Positions 21,990-32,765 of a stretch of 64,000 nt of DNA are shown one piece after another (the first letter of the stretch is position 1; the number at the start of each line of letters is the position of its first letter). Under the pieces are notes generated by a model. It made no database searches. It was not told the origin of the DNA and saw only the letters and a list, made by a program, of their open reading frames with translations. Made by a program: the position numbers and the translations under genes. This DNA is from Cladorrhinum sp. PSN259 (lineage: Eukaryota > Ascomycota > Sordariomycetes > Sordariales > Podosporaceae). The stretch is from positions 176,392-240,391 of the forward strand of contig MU867071.1 in assembly GCA_033725935.1 (NCBI GenBank). Direction: 5' to 3'.

Positions 21990-24755
21990 ATGGAGTCTTC
22001 ACAAGATTTCAAGGCGCTTCGCGATGCTGTGCAACCCGCGCTCGTGACCGTGACCCGAGGGGCAAATACTATCGCCAACGAAGATCTACCATTTCAACGT
22101 ACCGTGCACGCCTCAGTCGACAGAGAGCTCGATGAGACAACGTCCCGCATGCTCAGGATTGCCAGCGACCTCCTTAAATCAGCTGGGAAAATCACAGGCC
22201 AAAACACACACGTCTTGGAAGATACCGACGATGTCGATATAAGGTGGAAAGGCATCGTCGACGTGATCGATACCCTCCTCGAGAAAACCGACACTTGCCT
22301 CGACGAGTACACCGGTCTGATTAAGAGAAAGGATGGGCCAGCGGCCGAGTCGCGCAGCAGCAACAATAATAACATTGCAAAGCGACCCAAATCAAATTAC
22401 GAAAAGCTCGACTATTCACTGAAGCGCGCGAATATCCTCAAGCCCCAAAATGCTTTCGAGAAGCCAGTCAACAATTTCGAGTCCGAATCTGGGCCTTGGA
22501 AGCCCCTGCTAACAACCAAACCACATGCCCAAGTTGCTCTGGAGCAACTAACGACTTTTGTAGATGAGGAACAGAATACTCAGTATGGCTCCCCCAGTTC
22601 TCTTCAGTCCCTTCCAGCTTTTGTCCAGCCGTCTACTTCCCCTTTCGGTGCCCAAATTGGTACTCCACAAGCCTCTCTTGGGGCGTCTCAGGGTGCTCTG
22701 CACGAAGCTTCTTCGGCAGCAGCCAGCGTTGTTGATGAAGAAGCCACGCGTTTGCGCTACATGAAAGAGAAGAAAATGAGACAGAGACAGAGGGCGCAAG
22801 AGAGGGACAAGCAGCTGAAAAGACAGCTTGGAGGCTCAGTAGTTTCTAACAAGCCATCTCACAGATATCAGCATCCGTACGAACACGAAATCACTAATCT
22901 GCAATATCCCTCATACGTCTATGAAACCCGTGAGCCCATAAAATATACGCCTATGGATCCGGCCAAACCCAAGGACGGATGTATCTGGGTGGATACGTTT
23001 GAAGGGGTCCTGGAAATGCTCGAGGACTTGAGGAAGGCCAGCGAAATTGCCATCGATCTGGAGCATCATGACTTTAGGACTTATACAGGCCTTCTCTCCT
23101 TGATGCAAATTAGCACCCGGGAGAAGGACTGGATCGTCGACACCCTTGTGCCATGGAGACACAAGCTGGAGGTCCTCAACGAGGTTTTTGCTGACCCCAA
23201 GATCTTGAAAGTTTTTCATGGCGCCTATATGGATATCATCTGGCTCCAAAGAGACCTCGGTCTTTATATCGTTGGGCTGTTTGACACCCACCATGCCAGT
23301 GATATTCTCTTGTATTCCGGCAGAAGCTTAGCATTCCTCCTCAAAAAGTTTGTCGACTTCGATGCAGACAAGAAATATCAACTAGCGGATTGGCGCATCA
23401 GGTGAGATTTGCATACCATGGGTCAAAGCCTCGTTCTTAGCTGACTTGTTTTCAGACCCCTTCCGGATGAGATGTTTTACTATGCTCGGTCCGACACTCA
23501 CTTCCTCCTTTACATCTACGACATGCTGCGCAACGAGCTTATCACAGCGGCAGATCAGCAAGAGTACCAGCACCCAGATGGCAAACCATTAGACCGAGTT
23601 CTCCAGAAGTCCAAGGAGGTGTCGTTGCAGCGATACGAGCACCCCACTCTGGACCCTGAGACTGGGCTTGGTAGCCGTGGATGGTTCAACGTACTGGTCA
23701 AGTCGTCTGCTCTTCTCAACGGCGAGCAATTCTCCGTTTACAAGGCCGTGTGGGCTTGGAGAGACAACCTCGCTCGTCGTGAGGATGAAAGCACTCCGTT
23801 CATCATGACTCAGCAGATGATGTTGGATATTGCTCGCATCGTCCCCACGGATAAGAAGGCTTTGTGGAGTTTGTTAGATGTCAATGCTCGTCAGCTCAAG
23901 GTCCACCTCGACGACTTATTTGATGTTATCCAAAAAGCAAAGGTGAAGGGCACCAACGGGCCATCACTGATACAGTACCTTAGGCAGGGATCCGGCGCAG
24001 TTGTTGAGGAGAAAATCGAGCCAGTAGTCAAGCCAGCTGACACAAGATCTATTGATCAGTTGAAGAGCACATTTTCTCAGCTTTGGGGCGATGTCCCCCT
24101 TAGCTCGACATGGGATCCGTCATCCAAGGCTCCTTCAATGGAAGGAACCGTCTCTATTCCTCTGTTTTCTCAGTTCGAGCTCACCGATGATGCGCCGGCT
24201 CAGGAGAGGCCTGTCAAGGCTGAGAAGGCACAACCCAAGGCTATGCCCGTTGAGGAGGACAAAGGCTTCACCCTCAAGTCCGGAAACAGGAAACGCAAGG
24301 CCAGCAATGTGGAAGAAGATGCCCCCACTCCGGCTTCGGAAGACGTTGAGATGGAGGACGCCGAGGAGTCGCAGTCAACGAGTGATGCCGCCATGGGGTC
24401 TGATTCAGACGCCAAGAAGGCTGAAGCCGAGGTTGATGCTTATCAGGAGGCCAGAGAAGCAAAAAACGCGAGAAAAGCAGCCAAGAAGGCAGCTAAGCTC
24501 GCAAAGAAACAGCAAGAAGAGGCTGAGGAGGAGGTAGACGAAGAGGAGGAGGAAGTTTTTGATTATTCCAAGGCAGAGTCTGTGCTGCAGACGTCAGGAA
24601 ATGCGAAGGATGCTGAGAAGGGAGGCAAGGGCAAGAAGGGCAAGAAGGGCAAGAAGGCGTTCGATCCTTATGCGTTCAAGAGCGGGAACGCGCCTGCTGG
24701 GGCGAGACAGATGAATTTTGAGCGGGCGGGTAGGTCTGCAACTTTTAAGAAGTGA
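21990..24755 (+). CDS. RRP6: Nuclear exosome exonuclease RRP6
   Basis: Two exons, 21990-23401 and 23456-24755, give 903 residues; yeast Rrp6 has 733. An amino-terminal PMC2NT region covers residues 1-110. The DEDD-Y 3'-5' exonuclease domain follows: EIAIDLEHHDFRTYTG supplies the first Asp and Glu (about 355 and 357), HGAYMDIIWLQRDLG the second Asp, and YYARSDTHFLLYIYD, just after the splice junction, the Tyr (480) and last Asp (484). An HRDC domain lies near 560-625 (VWAWRDNLARREDE). The tail is acidic and then Lys-rich, as expected for nuclear localisation and exosome/RNA contact. Rrp6 trims snoRNA, 5.8S rRNA and unstable transcripts with Mtr4 and TRAMP. The next gene downstream is frq, 4.9 kb away on the same strand. 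Confidence 0.93.
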
Positions 24756-27276
24756 GGGTAAGCGACGAGGAATAAAATTAAGCGACTCGGTGTTAGTTTG
24801 TAGGGCATAGATTGTATGGCTGGTAAATGGTTTTGATTCAGCATTCGTTTGCAAGAGTTCATCGATGGTTTTGAGAATGATGCTTGTGATGTGTTTTCCA
24901 CGGCTTCTGATTGGCGATCGTTTACTATTCATGATTTTCGGGAAAGGTTGTCAAGGTATGGTTAATGATTGAGGCAACATCAGGTCCTTGGATTCTACGC
25001 AGTTGTATTACTCGGACTCAAGGCAGAAGATAGATAGATGATTACAGTCGTCTATCGGGCAAATGAACTTTGTGCTGTAGATCATCATTATATTATACTG
25101 GAGAATCCTGCTTCTATTCCACACATCATGTAGTTGTGTTGTTGGGGAAATAATCATGATTGAAGAATTGATTACATGCTGTTTTGTGTACGCTTAGACT
25201 AGCAAGAGGCTGTCTGCGAGTTTTAGTACAGCTGACGGGAACATCGACTTGTATGTAGAGGTTTTTTTTCCAAGCGGAAGGGGCAAATATATGTAGCGTA
25301 AACATATTTAGAGGGAAGGTGTAATATGTAGAACATAAGTTGAATTAGACCTGCAAACATTCAACATCCTCCCTCCATTGAACTCCGGAACCTACACGGT
25401 TGATAGTTACGTGGAAATTACTATCTACGATAAAAGGAAACTTGGTATCCCGTCCAACCTTGAACTCGATAGACTAGATATCAACTAACAAAGTTAGTGC
25501 CCACAGGGCCCGGTGACCACACTGCGGAGTTGGATAATATTTGTAATTTGTAAAGTATGTTTATCTGACCATTTCTTTTCTTTTCCTCACTCATATATCC
25601 TCGCTTTTTGTTCTGCCCTGTAGTTTAATTATATCTGGATTCTTTTTTTCTTCTTCTTCCTCTGAGAGTCCCTCACTTCGTAGCATACTTTCACACTTTC
25701 ACACTTTCGATCCACAGGGTGTTGCCCGGTACGTATCGGCAAATCTTTGTATTTCAAGTAGCCTCCTTTCTAAGGCTGGATTCAACCTTGCTTGTGTGCG
25801 TGCCTGGTGCACACACGCTAAAAAGTAGAAATGTCCATTTCACCCAACCCAGTGGCAAAATCTCCCTTTCTAGTAGGTCCTCATCGCACATGGTTGGCAG
25901 CATCCAGAATGAGATATGGAAGGGGAATGATCTTCGGTACATTTTACTGGTGTTAAAAAACACCGTGTAAAACAACTCACAATAACCCCGGACGAACCGG
26001 GCAATCTCATCATCGTCCATCCCCATCCGTGCCTGCACGTAGAACTTGAATCCTGAGTCACAGTTCTAGTTCATGTACGCGTGGCAATCCCGTGCCTCAG
26101 TCCCATCCCATCCTATCCCGAGAACCGCCCTTCCCTCCCTGGCTCCAAAGAAACATGAGATAAAGAACGATCCCGATCACTGACCCACAGTAACTAACCC
26201 TCCTTCCGAATCGTCGGGGTGGTGACGGATCGCATGAGAGATGCTCCGTAATACCAAACACAAATCCAAAACGTGGCTTCGGAGAGGAGTGCTCCAAGTT
26301 GTACATCTCGATCCCATCCTTGAAATTAATATACGTACCACAGTACGGAGCCGAGAAAGAAGAGAGCTGATGTGAGAGAGAGGAAAAAGAACGGCTTGAT
26401 TGGGTCCCAAGTTTCAGATGCCGAACAACAACCGGAACGGGACCAACATCAAAATCGTGAGTTCGTGTGAGGGATCGAGAATGGACCCCCAGATTTTTAT
26501 TTTCTGGCTGGTGTGATGATATATGACAAACCAGATACCAATGTAACCATGTATCGACGTGCCAAACAAAACCTACTGTTGCTATGCCCGGATACTGCCG
26601 GGTTGAAAACTCCTTCAAGATGCCCCATCCCAGTAAAATCTTGATGTGATCAGCATTCTCCGCCTCCGATGGCAATGCAGCCAGCCCAGTTTAAGAAGAA
26701 CCCTTTATTACTCAGATTGGCAATATCAGTTGAAGATCACCCATGATTTGATATGCTGCCTGTACCCAAGGGAACGGGTTCACACTACAGCAAGTAGTGT
26801 ACGTTAGTGTAAATCCAGAATCTCTAGTATACAACCCTCGACACGGAAAAGGTGTGCAAGCGGGATATGCCGCGGGATCGGAACGGAATCCGAGGAAGCC
26901 GTTGGAACAAAAGAAATGCCATCTTGATCAGATAATTCAAACAAAGAAAAAGGCGATGTCGATCAGATTCAGGGTCTTTAAGATCGACATTGAAATGGCG
27001 AAATTGGAAAATCCATTGAATGTTGTAAATGGGGGGGGGGGGTGCGGGACGCATGATCAGCAATCGAATTTCCTTCCAAAACGCTGATATAGGACCATTC
27101 CATCTGGTCAAGCTTGGTGCTTTATCTCAGTGTGACGAATAATGCATAGAGAAAATGTCTCATCATTCTGCTTTTTCCAGCTTGTGCTCACTATTGCTAT
27201 CGCAGCTGCAGCGCCGGTTGTCATCACATATTTTGGACGACCCTTTGTGCCCTAGCGTCGAGGCACATCGTCAAAC

Positions 27277-27284
27277 TGACGTCA
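27277..27284. promoter_or_regulatory. Palindromic CRE/ATF-type site TGACGTCA
   Basis: A perfect 8-bp ATF/CREB palindrome about 2.4 kb upstream of the FRQ start codon. bZIP factors of the ATF1 class bind this sequence in fungi. Presence alone does not prove use. Confidence 0.4.
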
Positions 27285-27298
27285 TAGTGGAGTGCATC

Positions 27299-27328
27299 AA
27301 TCCTGGTGAATCCTGGTGAATCCTGGTG
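27299..27328. repeat. Triple tandem 10-bp repeat AATCCTGGTG
   Basis: Three perfect consecutive copies, 15 bp after the TGACGTCA palindrome, in the distal frq upstream region. Function unknown. Confidence 0.9.
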
Positions 27329-28600
27329 AGAAAGTGGGGAGGACCCTGCAAAAGCAGCTCACAATGTTGGTGAGCAGTCGGTGAAAATATATCCAGCCTC
27401 CTGTACGGCGGTTTGGGACGTTTCGAGTAAGAACTTCCACAAGCCTTTCACGAGGCCCGGATGGCCCTCCATCTCTTTTAACTCGCTCACTTGACAAAGT
27501 GGATGTGAGATAGCTACCCCCGAAATAGATCTCATCACCAAATACATTGGTCAATATCTCCAGAACGGGCCCCCGAAGTACAAGGGATACTTACTATCTA
27601 TCCGTCGCCATGGTGTTGCAGGAGGAATTGCGACGAATGGAATTTCCGGGAGGACTGCCACCAATTGAATTGATGCAAAAAGTAAAGGGTCTTACAGCCC
27701 CTGACATGGATGAGCCGCACTGGGGTGATTCCCTTGGGCACCTCTTGGGACTGAAGCACCCCGATGACAGGGCAAAAAACATGATCTGGGTGCCGTTGCA
27801 GGCCTACCCACCACTAGGCACACCCTACCTGTCGTGTCACAGTCCAGACCCAGCAAGCATGACGTTAGGATCAAAACCGTCCTCTTCACTGTAAGAGATG
27901 TTGAGTGAATAGCGGCACATCGTGCATCGTGATGCATTTCGCCGGACTGCGATAGAAACTGATGGAAGTGAGAGTTGTCCGGTCGGCGCATGACAATGTG
28001 GGCTGTGGCTTCGGAAGAAAGGACGCTGTATGGACAAATGCCGTGTTGGATGCTGGATGCGCGAACGCCTTAATGAACGGTAGCGTTGGTGTCGGATGGG
28101 CTGACTGGCATCCCCAGTTCTCCAAGCCGATGAACCCTCTCGACGAATTAAAACGCGGAGCTCCGGACACAATCGAAGACAATCGAAAATAATAATATCG
28201 CTCGCTGGACCCCTCGGGGTGTCCCGAATGGGCCATCTCTCCGGCTTGTGTTAAACAAAAGGGACATGTTGCTGCTTTCAGTCGATGAAGAGAAGGAGGA
28301 TGAAAACAGTCGGGAAGAGAGTCATAAAGTCGGTATCGTTTTAAAGATTGGAGTCGATTTCAAGAAAAATGATCTGGGCTTTCAGAGGGAGGGTTTGGCG
28401 GGCTTTTGTACCAAGAACCGATGAAGCAGGCGTGAACAAAACAGGTTCATTTTGTTTGGTGGAGACTTTGTGGGCCAATTCAGCCAATCAGGTAGTGTAT
28501 CATCGCAGGACCCTGAACTTTTCCTGCCGATGACCTTCGATCCCCCCGGTCTGTGCGAGCTTGTGCGGATCGGCTAACTCGTGTCGCATCTGTGAAGCAA

Positions 28601-28662
28601 TCGATGGCTGTCAAAATGTGCGGAAAAAAACAGCGACAAGCTGGCCACCATGTAGCCATCGA
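28601..28662. promoter_or_regulatory. Candidate light-response element: inverted TCGATGGCT pair
   Basis: TCGATGGCT at 28601-28609 and its exact reverse complement at 28654-28662 flank 44 bp. The right arm continues into CTCATCG, adding another CGATGA on the other strand. White Collar complex sites in Neurospora frq are pairs of GATC/CGAT-type boxes. This cluster, about 1.0-1.1 kb upstream of the ATG, is a candidate by resemblance only. Confidence 0.35.
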
Positions 28663-28933
28663 CTCATCGTCACTCAACCCATCTGCGATTGCCCTCGGAG
28701 GGGGGCATCCCACATCGGCGCACCCCCCCTCCCCCTCAAACTCTCTCCCTGTGCCCTCTGGTTCCTAGAAGACAGAGGCGCTCGGCTATCCAATTCCAGT
28801 TATTCCTGAGCGTTCTCAGCCAATTCAACAAACCCTCGCTCGCCCTTGTCCAACGGTCGCTCACAGTACGGGATTCAGGCAGGCAGGCGACATATAGACA
28901 GGCACTATCATCAGAGGAGACAAACCAGCCTCT

Positions 28934-28969
28934 GCGATCAACCACCCCCGTCCTCGGCGTCGCGATCAA
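28934..28969. promoter_or_regulatory. Candidate proximal light-response element: two GCGATCAA boxes
   Basis: GCGATCAA occurs at 28934-28941 and 28962-28969, 28 bp apart in the same orientation, just before the probable first leader intron of frq. Paired GATC-containing boxes near the transcription start are typical of the proximal light element in Neurospora frq. Assigned by analogy. Confidence 0.4.
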
Positions 28970-28991
28970 GAAATCTCGAGAAATCAATTTG

Positions 28992-29060
28992 GTACGTTCT
29001 AATATATTCCATATCTTTTTTATTCATTATTTCGTCGAGCTTTGCTGTGATTTTTCACAG
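28992..29060 (+). other. Probable 5'-leader intron of frq (69 bp)
   Basis: A strong donor (TTG/GTACGT) and a pyrimidine-preceded acceptor (TTTTTCACAG) bound a 69-bp A/T-rich segment, typical in size for introns of this window. frq leaders in Neurospora are known to be spliced. No coding frame constrains this call. Confidence 0.5.
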
Positions 29061-29679
29061 CCTTGTTATTGGAGTGCTCACGATCCAGTGGGTCAACACC
29101 AAGATTCCCAACCGTGTCTTGCACCACATACATCACTTTCACCGCTGGCAACTTTTCATCCTTGTTTATCGCACTCATTGCAACCTGGATTCTTGGGGAT
29201 CGTGGTCTCTTGCCGTGGCCATGGTGTCGTTCGCCTTGCCCGAGGGGTCTAGAACGCTGAATTGCCATCGAGATCCCTCAGGCGACGATGCGAAGTATTT
29301 GGAGGTGTGGGGAGTGATCTGCCCTGCTTTCCCCTCCCCCAACCCAACCCAAAAAGAGAAACTATTTTCGCCACTCGTTCCTTTTCTCCATCCTCAGAAC
29401 CAGGAACAGCTGGATGCAGTGCCTGTATTCTGATAAAAGTCAAACTTTTATAGGTCCATCTCCTTACAAAGGGTACGCGATTCAAGACTTACAGCTCGTC
29501 CGTGTAGACGACGACTTTTCATCCCCTTCAAAGGGCTTCGGCTCCCAAAAAGCTTGGTCCAGCGTGTGGAGCTGACCTTGGCCGTTGTATTTCGATCGCG
29601 GCGGCGAACATCACGCTATGCTACAGGCGGGCCGGTAGAGCACTATTTCCAAGCTTCCTAACTATAGCATGTAACGGCT

Positions 29680-32640
29680 ATGGCAGACGACACAAGCGAA
29701 GGCCATGGCACCCAACCACTCCTCGACCGCGGCCATCCTATGCCGCGGCGAGCTTCAGCACAACACTCGATCACCCTCAAGCACCACCGTCTCGCACGCG
29801 AAGCCAGCAAACGAGCAGCACCCACTGTAGGTGCTGCCGACCCGCAACAACACAATGTCAGCTCACCCAGGAGGAATTCTTCTGGCGAGAGCCAGGAAAC
29901 CGACCCCAGCTCCAAGAAATGGTTCGACCGCTCAAACGCCAACCCAGCTGGCACTTTCGACGCCAGTGCCATGGACCTCGACCCTCCATTTTTTCAAAAG
30001 GAAACTGAATCGTCCTATGAGCGAGATGGCGCCTTTCCTTACCGTCATGGAGAAAGTCTCCAGGTCCCCTCCATGCATCACCAAGCTGTGACCCGTAGCA
30101 GCAGTGCTGATGAGTTTCGAGGTGTGATCGATGATCTGACCATCGAGAACAAACGTCTGAGAGAGGAGTTGAGGCGCTTAAAGGGGCTCGACCCACCCTT
30201 GCTGAAGAAGGAGAAGCTTTTCGAGATCAAGGTTCATGGATTGCCGAGGCGGAAGAAGAGGGAGTTAGAGGCAACCCTGCGAGATTTCGCTGCCAGCCTT
30301 GAAGGGTCAAGCGATTCGCCATCTCAGCGTGATAGGTCCGGGAGGCTGAAAAAGGACACCGTTTACTCCTCCGGAGAATCTAGGTCCAAGCATGCGTCGT
30401 CATCCTCGTCACACTCGCGGCCAGTCGACTCCGCATATGCTTCCATGTCCACCGGCCCCAGTTCGCATGGACCTCAGTCCGTTGGGAGATCCTTGGGTCG
30501 CCCTTCCGCATCCCGTGCAAAGTCGTCTGAGCAAAAGTTTGAAAATTTTCTCTCAGACATACCCGATGGCCTCTTACCAAGGCCCACCATCATGACCGAC
30601 AAGGAGAGGAAGAAGCTGGTGGTCCGTCGTCTCGAGCAACTATTCACTGGAAAAATCAGCGGAAGAAATATGCATCGTAATCAGTCCATGTCAGCCTTGG
30701 ACGCCCCCGCGCCTCCTACTACACTAGCGGATCAAGGTACCATGGGCCCTCCTCGGAATCCGGAGGCTTCGCGTGAGGCGCGCATTGAGCCTCTTGAGCC
30801 TTCCCAGAGGAAACCACGATCGAGAGATAACGAGTCGACATCGAACTCAAATGGGGACCAGACTGAAAGCAGAGGGAATGGAAATGGCAGTGGTGATGGA
30901 AATGGAAGTGGAAATGGAAGTGGAGGGCGAAATGGAAACAGCAATACCCCACATCCAACCTTGTCGGTGCCGGAACAACGCCCGACAAGGCCTCGTGACC
31001 TGGACCCGGATCGTCTGCAAATTCCCTCGGAAAATCTTGATTATATCCGGCATCTTGGCCAGGTCCCCCCAGAGTTTCTCGTTGACAAACAGGTCAACCA
31101 TTTGGATGTCGCCCCTGACGCGCATGGATGGGTGTACCTCAACTTATTATGTAACCTCGCACAGTTACATATTTTCAACGTGACACCAGGCTTTATTAGG
31201 GCAGCAGTCTGTGAGAAGAGTAAAAAGTTCCAACTATCACCTGATGGGCGGAAAATTCGGTGGCGCGGGGGTGTTGATGGAACCAAGTTTAGCAGTGACA
31301 GCAGTGGAGACAACAACTCACGAAGTCCGTCAACTGATGAAACTGACGGCTCTCATGGAGACGGCCAGAGGAAGCGACAAAAGATGGCGCAACTTGGGGC
31401 ACTAGCCACGACGAGCAAGGAGTCCAAGTTTGGTCTTCAAACAACCTCGAACTCGGATCCCTTTCACTACAAGCCATTGTTTGTGCACCGAAATTCGACG
31501 GCAGACACTTCGGTTGAGGACACAGGGTCCTTACCTTCAGATGGTGCGGTTGACCAGATCAATTCCGACAGCGGATCGGGTTCAAAGCGTCGTCGAGGCG
31601 GAGCCATTATCTACTATAGTGGAGCACCATTCTGCACCGATCTGTCAGGTGATCCTGGTGAAGTCTCTCCAACAACTTACATGACATCTACCGGCCGGGA
31701 GATTGAGTCGCCCGAGAGCACACCTCGATTATCAATCCAGAGAACACTCTCTGGGTCATCTCTTGCCTACCGACCACTCAGCGAGGCCCGTCTGGAAATC
31801 CCGAACATTGCTACGACGGCTATGGATGTGGATGAAGCGCCCGGCCTGATATCGGGCGACGAAGAATCTCCCGCTGATGAGGATGTCGAATTCCCTTGGT
31901 GTGACAATCCTGAGAAGGTTCAGTTCAATCCCGTTGAGCCGCCTTTGGAGGCTTGTGGACTAGGTGGTGTACGACCTGAAGACCACTTTGCTGTTGTTGT
32001 CGCGACCCGTCGGCCCATCAACCTTGCGTTCGACAAGGCGGTGGTTAGTCGATCTAAATCTGAGGACATTGCTGAAGCTATTGCTGGTCGTCTGTCATCA
32101 TTGAGGACTTCTTCTCCGTTGCCGCCACGGCATATCGCTGGGGAGTTCTGGCCGGTTCATGTTGAATATTTGAAGAGCAGCCTTCACAAGTTTGAGCCGG
32201 TGCCGCTCCCTCCACCTGCAACATTCATTCCCCCCTTCAGTACGGACTCTGAGTCTTTGGGTGACGAAGAGCTTGATTATGAGGAGTTTGAGTCTGAGGA
32301 GCTTGAGCTTGAGGAGGGACGGCTGGTTTCGGTGGGACTGATTTCTCAGCTGGCTAATCCATACCTTTCTGATAATAGCTTTGACGAGTTTGGTAAGGGG
32401 CGCCTAGTTTCTTCAGAGGAGAGTTCGGATGATATTGTTGGGGTTCCAAGCCTCAGCAGGGCTGTTGACGCGAATATGTCTGATGGTGATGATGATCTGG
32501 ATCTTCAACCACATTCATCATCGCCCGGGAGGATCATCAGTGCGAGTGTTAAGAAAAGGGTGGACACTGGCAGCTCGGTGGCTACAGCTGGTGGTGCAGA
32601 GAGTGGATATAGCAGTTCGATGGAGGATGATGCTTCGTAA
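29680..32640 (+). CDS. frq: Circadian clock protein FREQUENCY
   Basis: Uninterrupted frame of 986 codons; Neurospora FRQ has 989. Matches in order: MADD..RGHPMPRRAS at the start; a coiled coil (DDLTIENKRLREELRRLKG, about 130-150); the block KEKLFEIKVHGLPRRKKREL; RSRPVDSAYASMSTG; the casein-kinase-1 contact segment VVRRLEQLFTGKISGRNM; a Gly/Asn-rich tract; RPTRPRDLDPDRLQIPSENL; GWVYLNLLCNLAQLH; RKIRWRGG; a basic RKRQK signal; YYSGAPFCTDLSGDPG; EFPWCDNPEKV; ARRANP-like acidic regions; and a nearly unchanged tail ATAGGAESGYSSSMED. FRQ with FRH and CK1 inhibits the White Collar complex that activates frq, closing the daily feedback loop. Codon 98 (29971, MDLDPPFFQKE) matches the known internal start that gives short FRQ. 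A 45-bp tandem repeat begins at the stop codon. Confidence 0.97.
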   Translation: MADDTSEGHGTQPLLDRGHPMPRRASAQHSITLKHHRLAREASKRAAPTVGAADPQQHNVSSPRRNSSGESQETDPSSKKWFDRSNANPAGTFDASAMDLDPPFFQKETESSYERDGAFPYRHGESLQVPSMHHQAVTRSSSADEFRGVIDDLTIENKRLREELRRLKGLDPPLLKKEKLFEIKVHGLPRRKKRELEATLRDFAASLEGSSDSPSQRDRSGRLKKDTVYSSGESRSKHASSSSSHSRPVDSAYASMSTGPSSHGPQSVGRSLGRPSASRAKSSEQKFENFLSDIPDGLLPRPTIMTDKERKKLVVRRLEQLFTGKISGRNMHRNQSMSALDAPAPPTTLADQGTMGPPRNPEASREARIEPLEPSQRKPRSRDNESTSNSNGDQTESRGNGNGSGDGNGSGNGSGGRNGNSNTPHPTLSVPEQRPTRPRDLDPDRLQIPSENLDYIRHLGQVPPEFLVDKQVNHLDVAPDAHGWVYLNLLCNLAQLHIFNVTPGFIRAAVCEKSKKFQLSPDGRKIRWRGGVDGTKFSSDSSGDNNSRSPSTDETDGSHGDGQRKRQKMAQLGALATTSKESKFGLQTTSNSDPFHYKPLFVHRNSTADTSVEDTGSLPSDGAVDQINSDSGSGSKRRRGGAIIYYSGAPFCTDLSGDPGEVSPTTYMTSTGREIESPESTPRLSIQRTLSGSSLAYRPLSEARLEIPNIATTAMDVDEAPGLISGDEESPADEDVEFPWCDNPEKVQFNPVEPPLEACGLGGVRPEDHFAVVVATRRPINLAFDKAVVSRSKSEDIAEAIAGRLSSLRTSSPLPPRHIAGEFWPVHVEYLKSSLHKFEPVPLPPPATFIPPFSTDSESLGDEELDYEEFESEELELEEGRLVSVGLISQLANPYLSDNSFDEFGKGRLVSSEESSDDIVGVPSLSRAVDANMSDGDDDLDLQPHSSSPGRIISASVKKRVDTGSSVATAGGAESGYSSSMEDDAS

Positions 32641-32765
32641 GGGGAAAGCGGGATGGAAGAGGGAGAAGAGGATGAGGCTTCGTAAGGGGAAAGCGGGATG
32701 GAAGAGGGAGAAGAGGATGAGGCTTCGTAAGGGGAAAGCGGGATGGAAGAAGGGGAAGAGGATGA
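32623..32765. repeat. 45-bp tandem repeat covering the frq stop codon
   Basis: About three copies of a 45-bp unit containing GCTTCGTAAGGGGAAAGCGG. The unit keeps the reading frame, so the FRQ stop TAA (32638-32640) recurs in frame at 32683-32685 and 32728-32730. The first copy overlaps the last FRQ codons and is the most diverged. Confidence 0.93.

Larger units (their letters stand above)
24756..29679. promoter_or_regulatory. Long upstream and leader region of frq
   Basis: Nearly 5 kb without a convincing gene. In Neurospora, frq has a long light- and clock-controlled promoter and a long, intron-containing leader with upstream start codons, and this stretch sits where they would be. Visible elements: a perfect palindrome TGACGTCA (27277-27284); a triple 10-bp repeat (27299-27328); G12 at 27031-27042; a tandem ACAATCGAA pair (28169-28187); an inverted TCGATGGCT/AGCCATCGA pair (28601-28609, 28654-28662); two GCGATCAA boxes 28 bp apart (28934, 28962); and a probable leader intron (28992-29060). 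GATC/CGAT-type motifs are the kind bound by the White Collar complex. Which of these act is not known. Confidence 0.6.

Noticed and set aside
26097..26675. 192-codon open frame on the minus strand in the frq upstream region
   Set aside because: Composition is irregular, no motif or family pattern is seen, and the opposite strand and other frames are similarly open. Not enough to call a gene.
27547..27894. 115-codon plus-strand frame and overlapping minus-strand frames
   Set aside because: Several frames are open at once, with no recognisable domain or splice context. Treated as part of the frq upstream region.
28689..29433. Overlapping 187- and 195-codon frames just before frq
   Set aside because: They overlap in different frames, include polypyrimidine leader sequence and cross a likely leader intron. 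They are better explained as 5' leader with upstream start codons.
30719..30988. Antisense frames inside frq (His/Phe-rich)
   Set aside because: They are the reverse of the Gly/Asn-rich repeat-like tract of FRQ. A qrf-like antisense RNA may exist, but sequence alone cannot show it.
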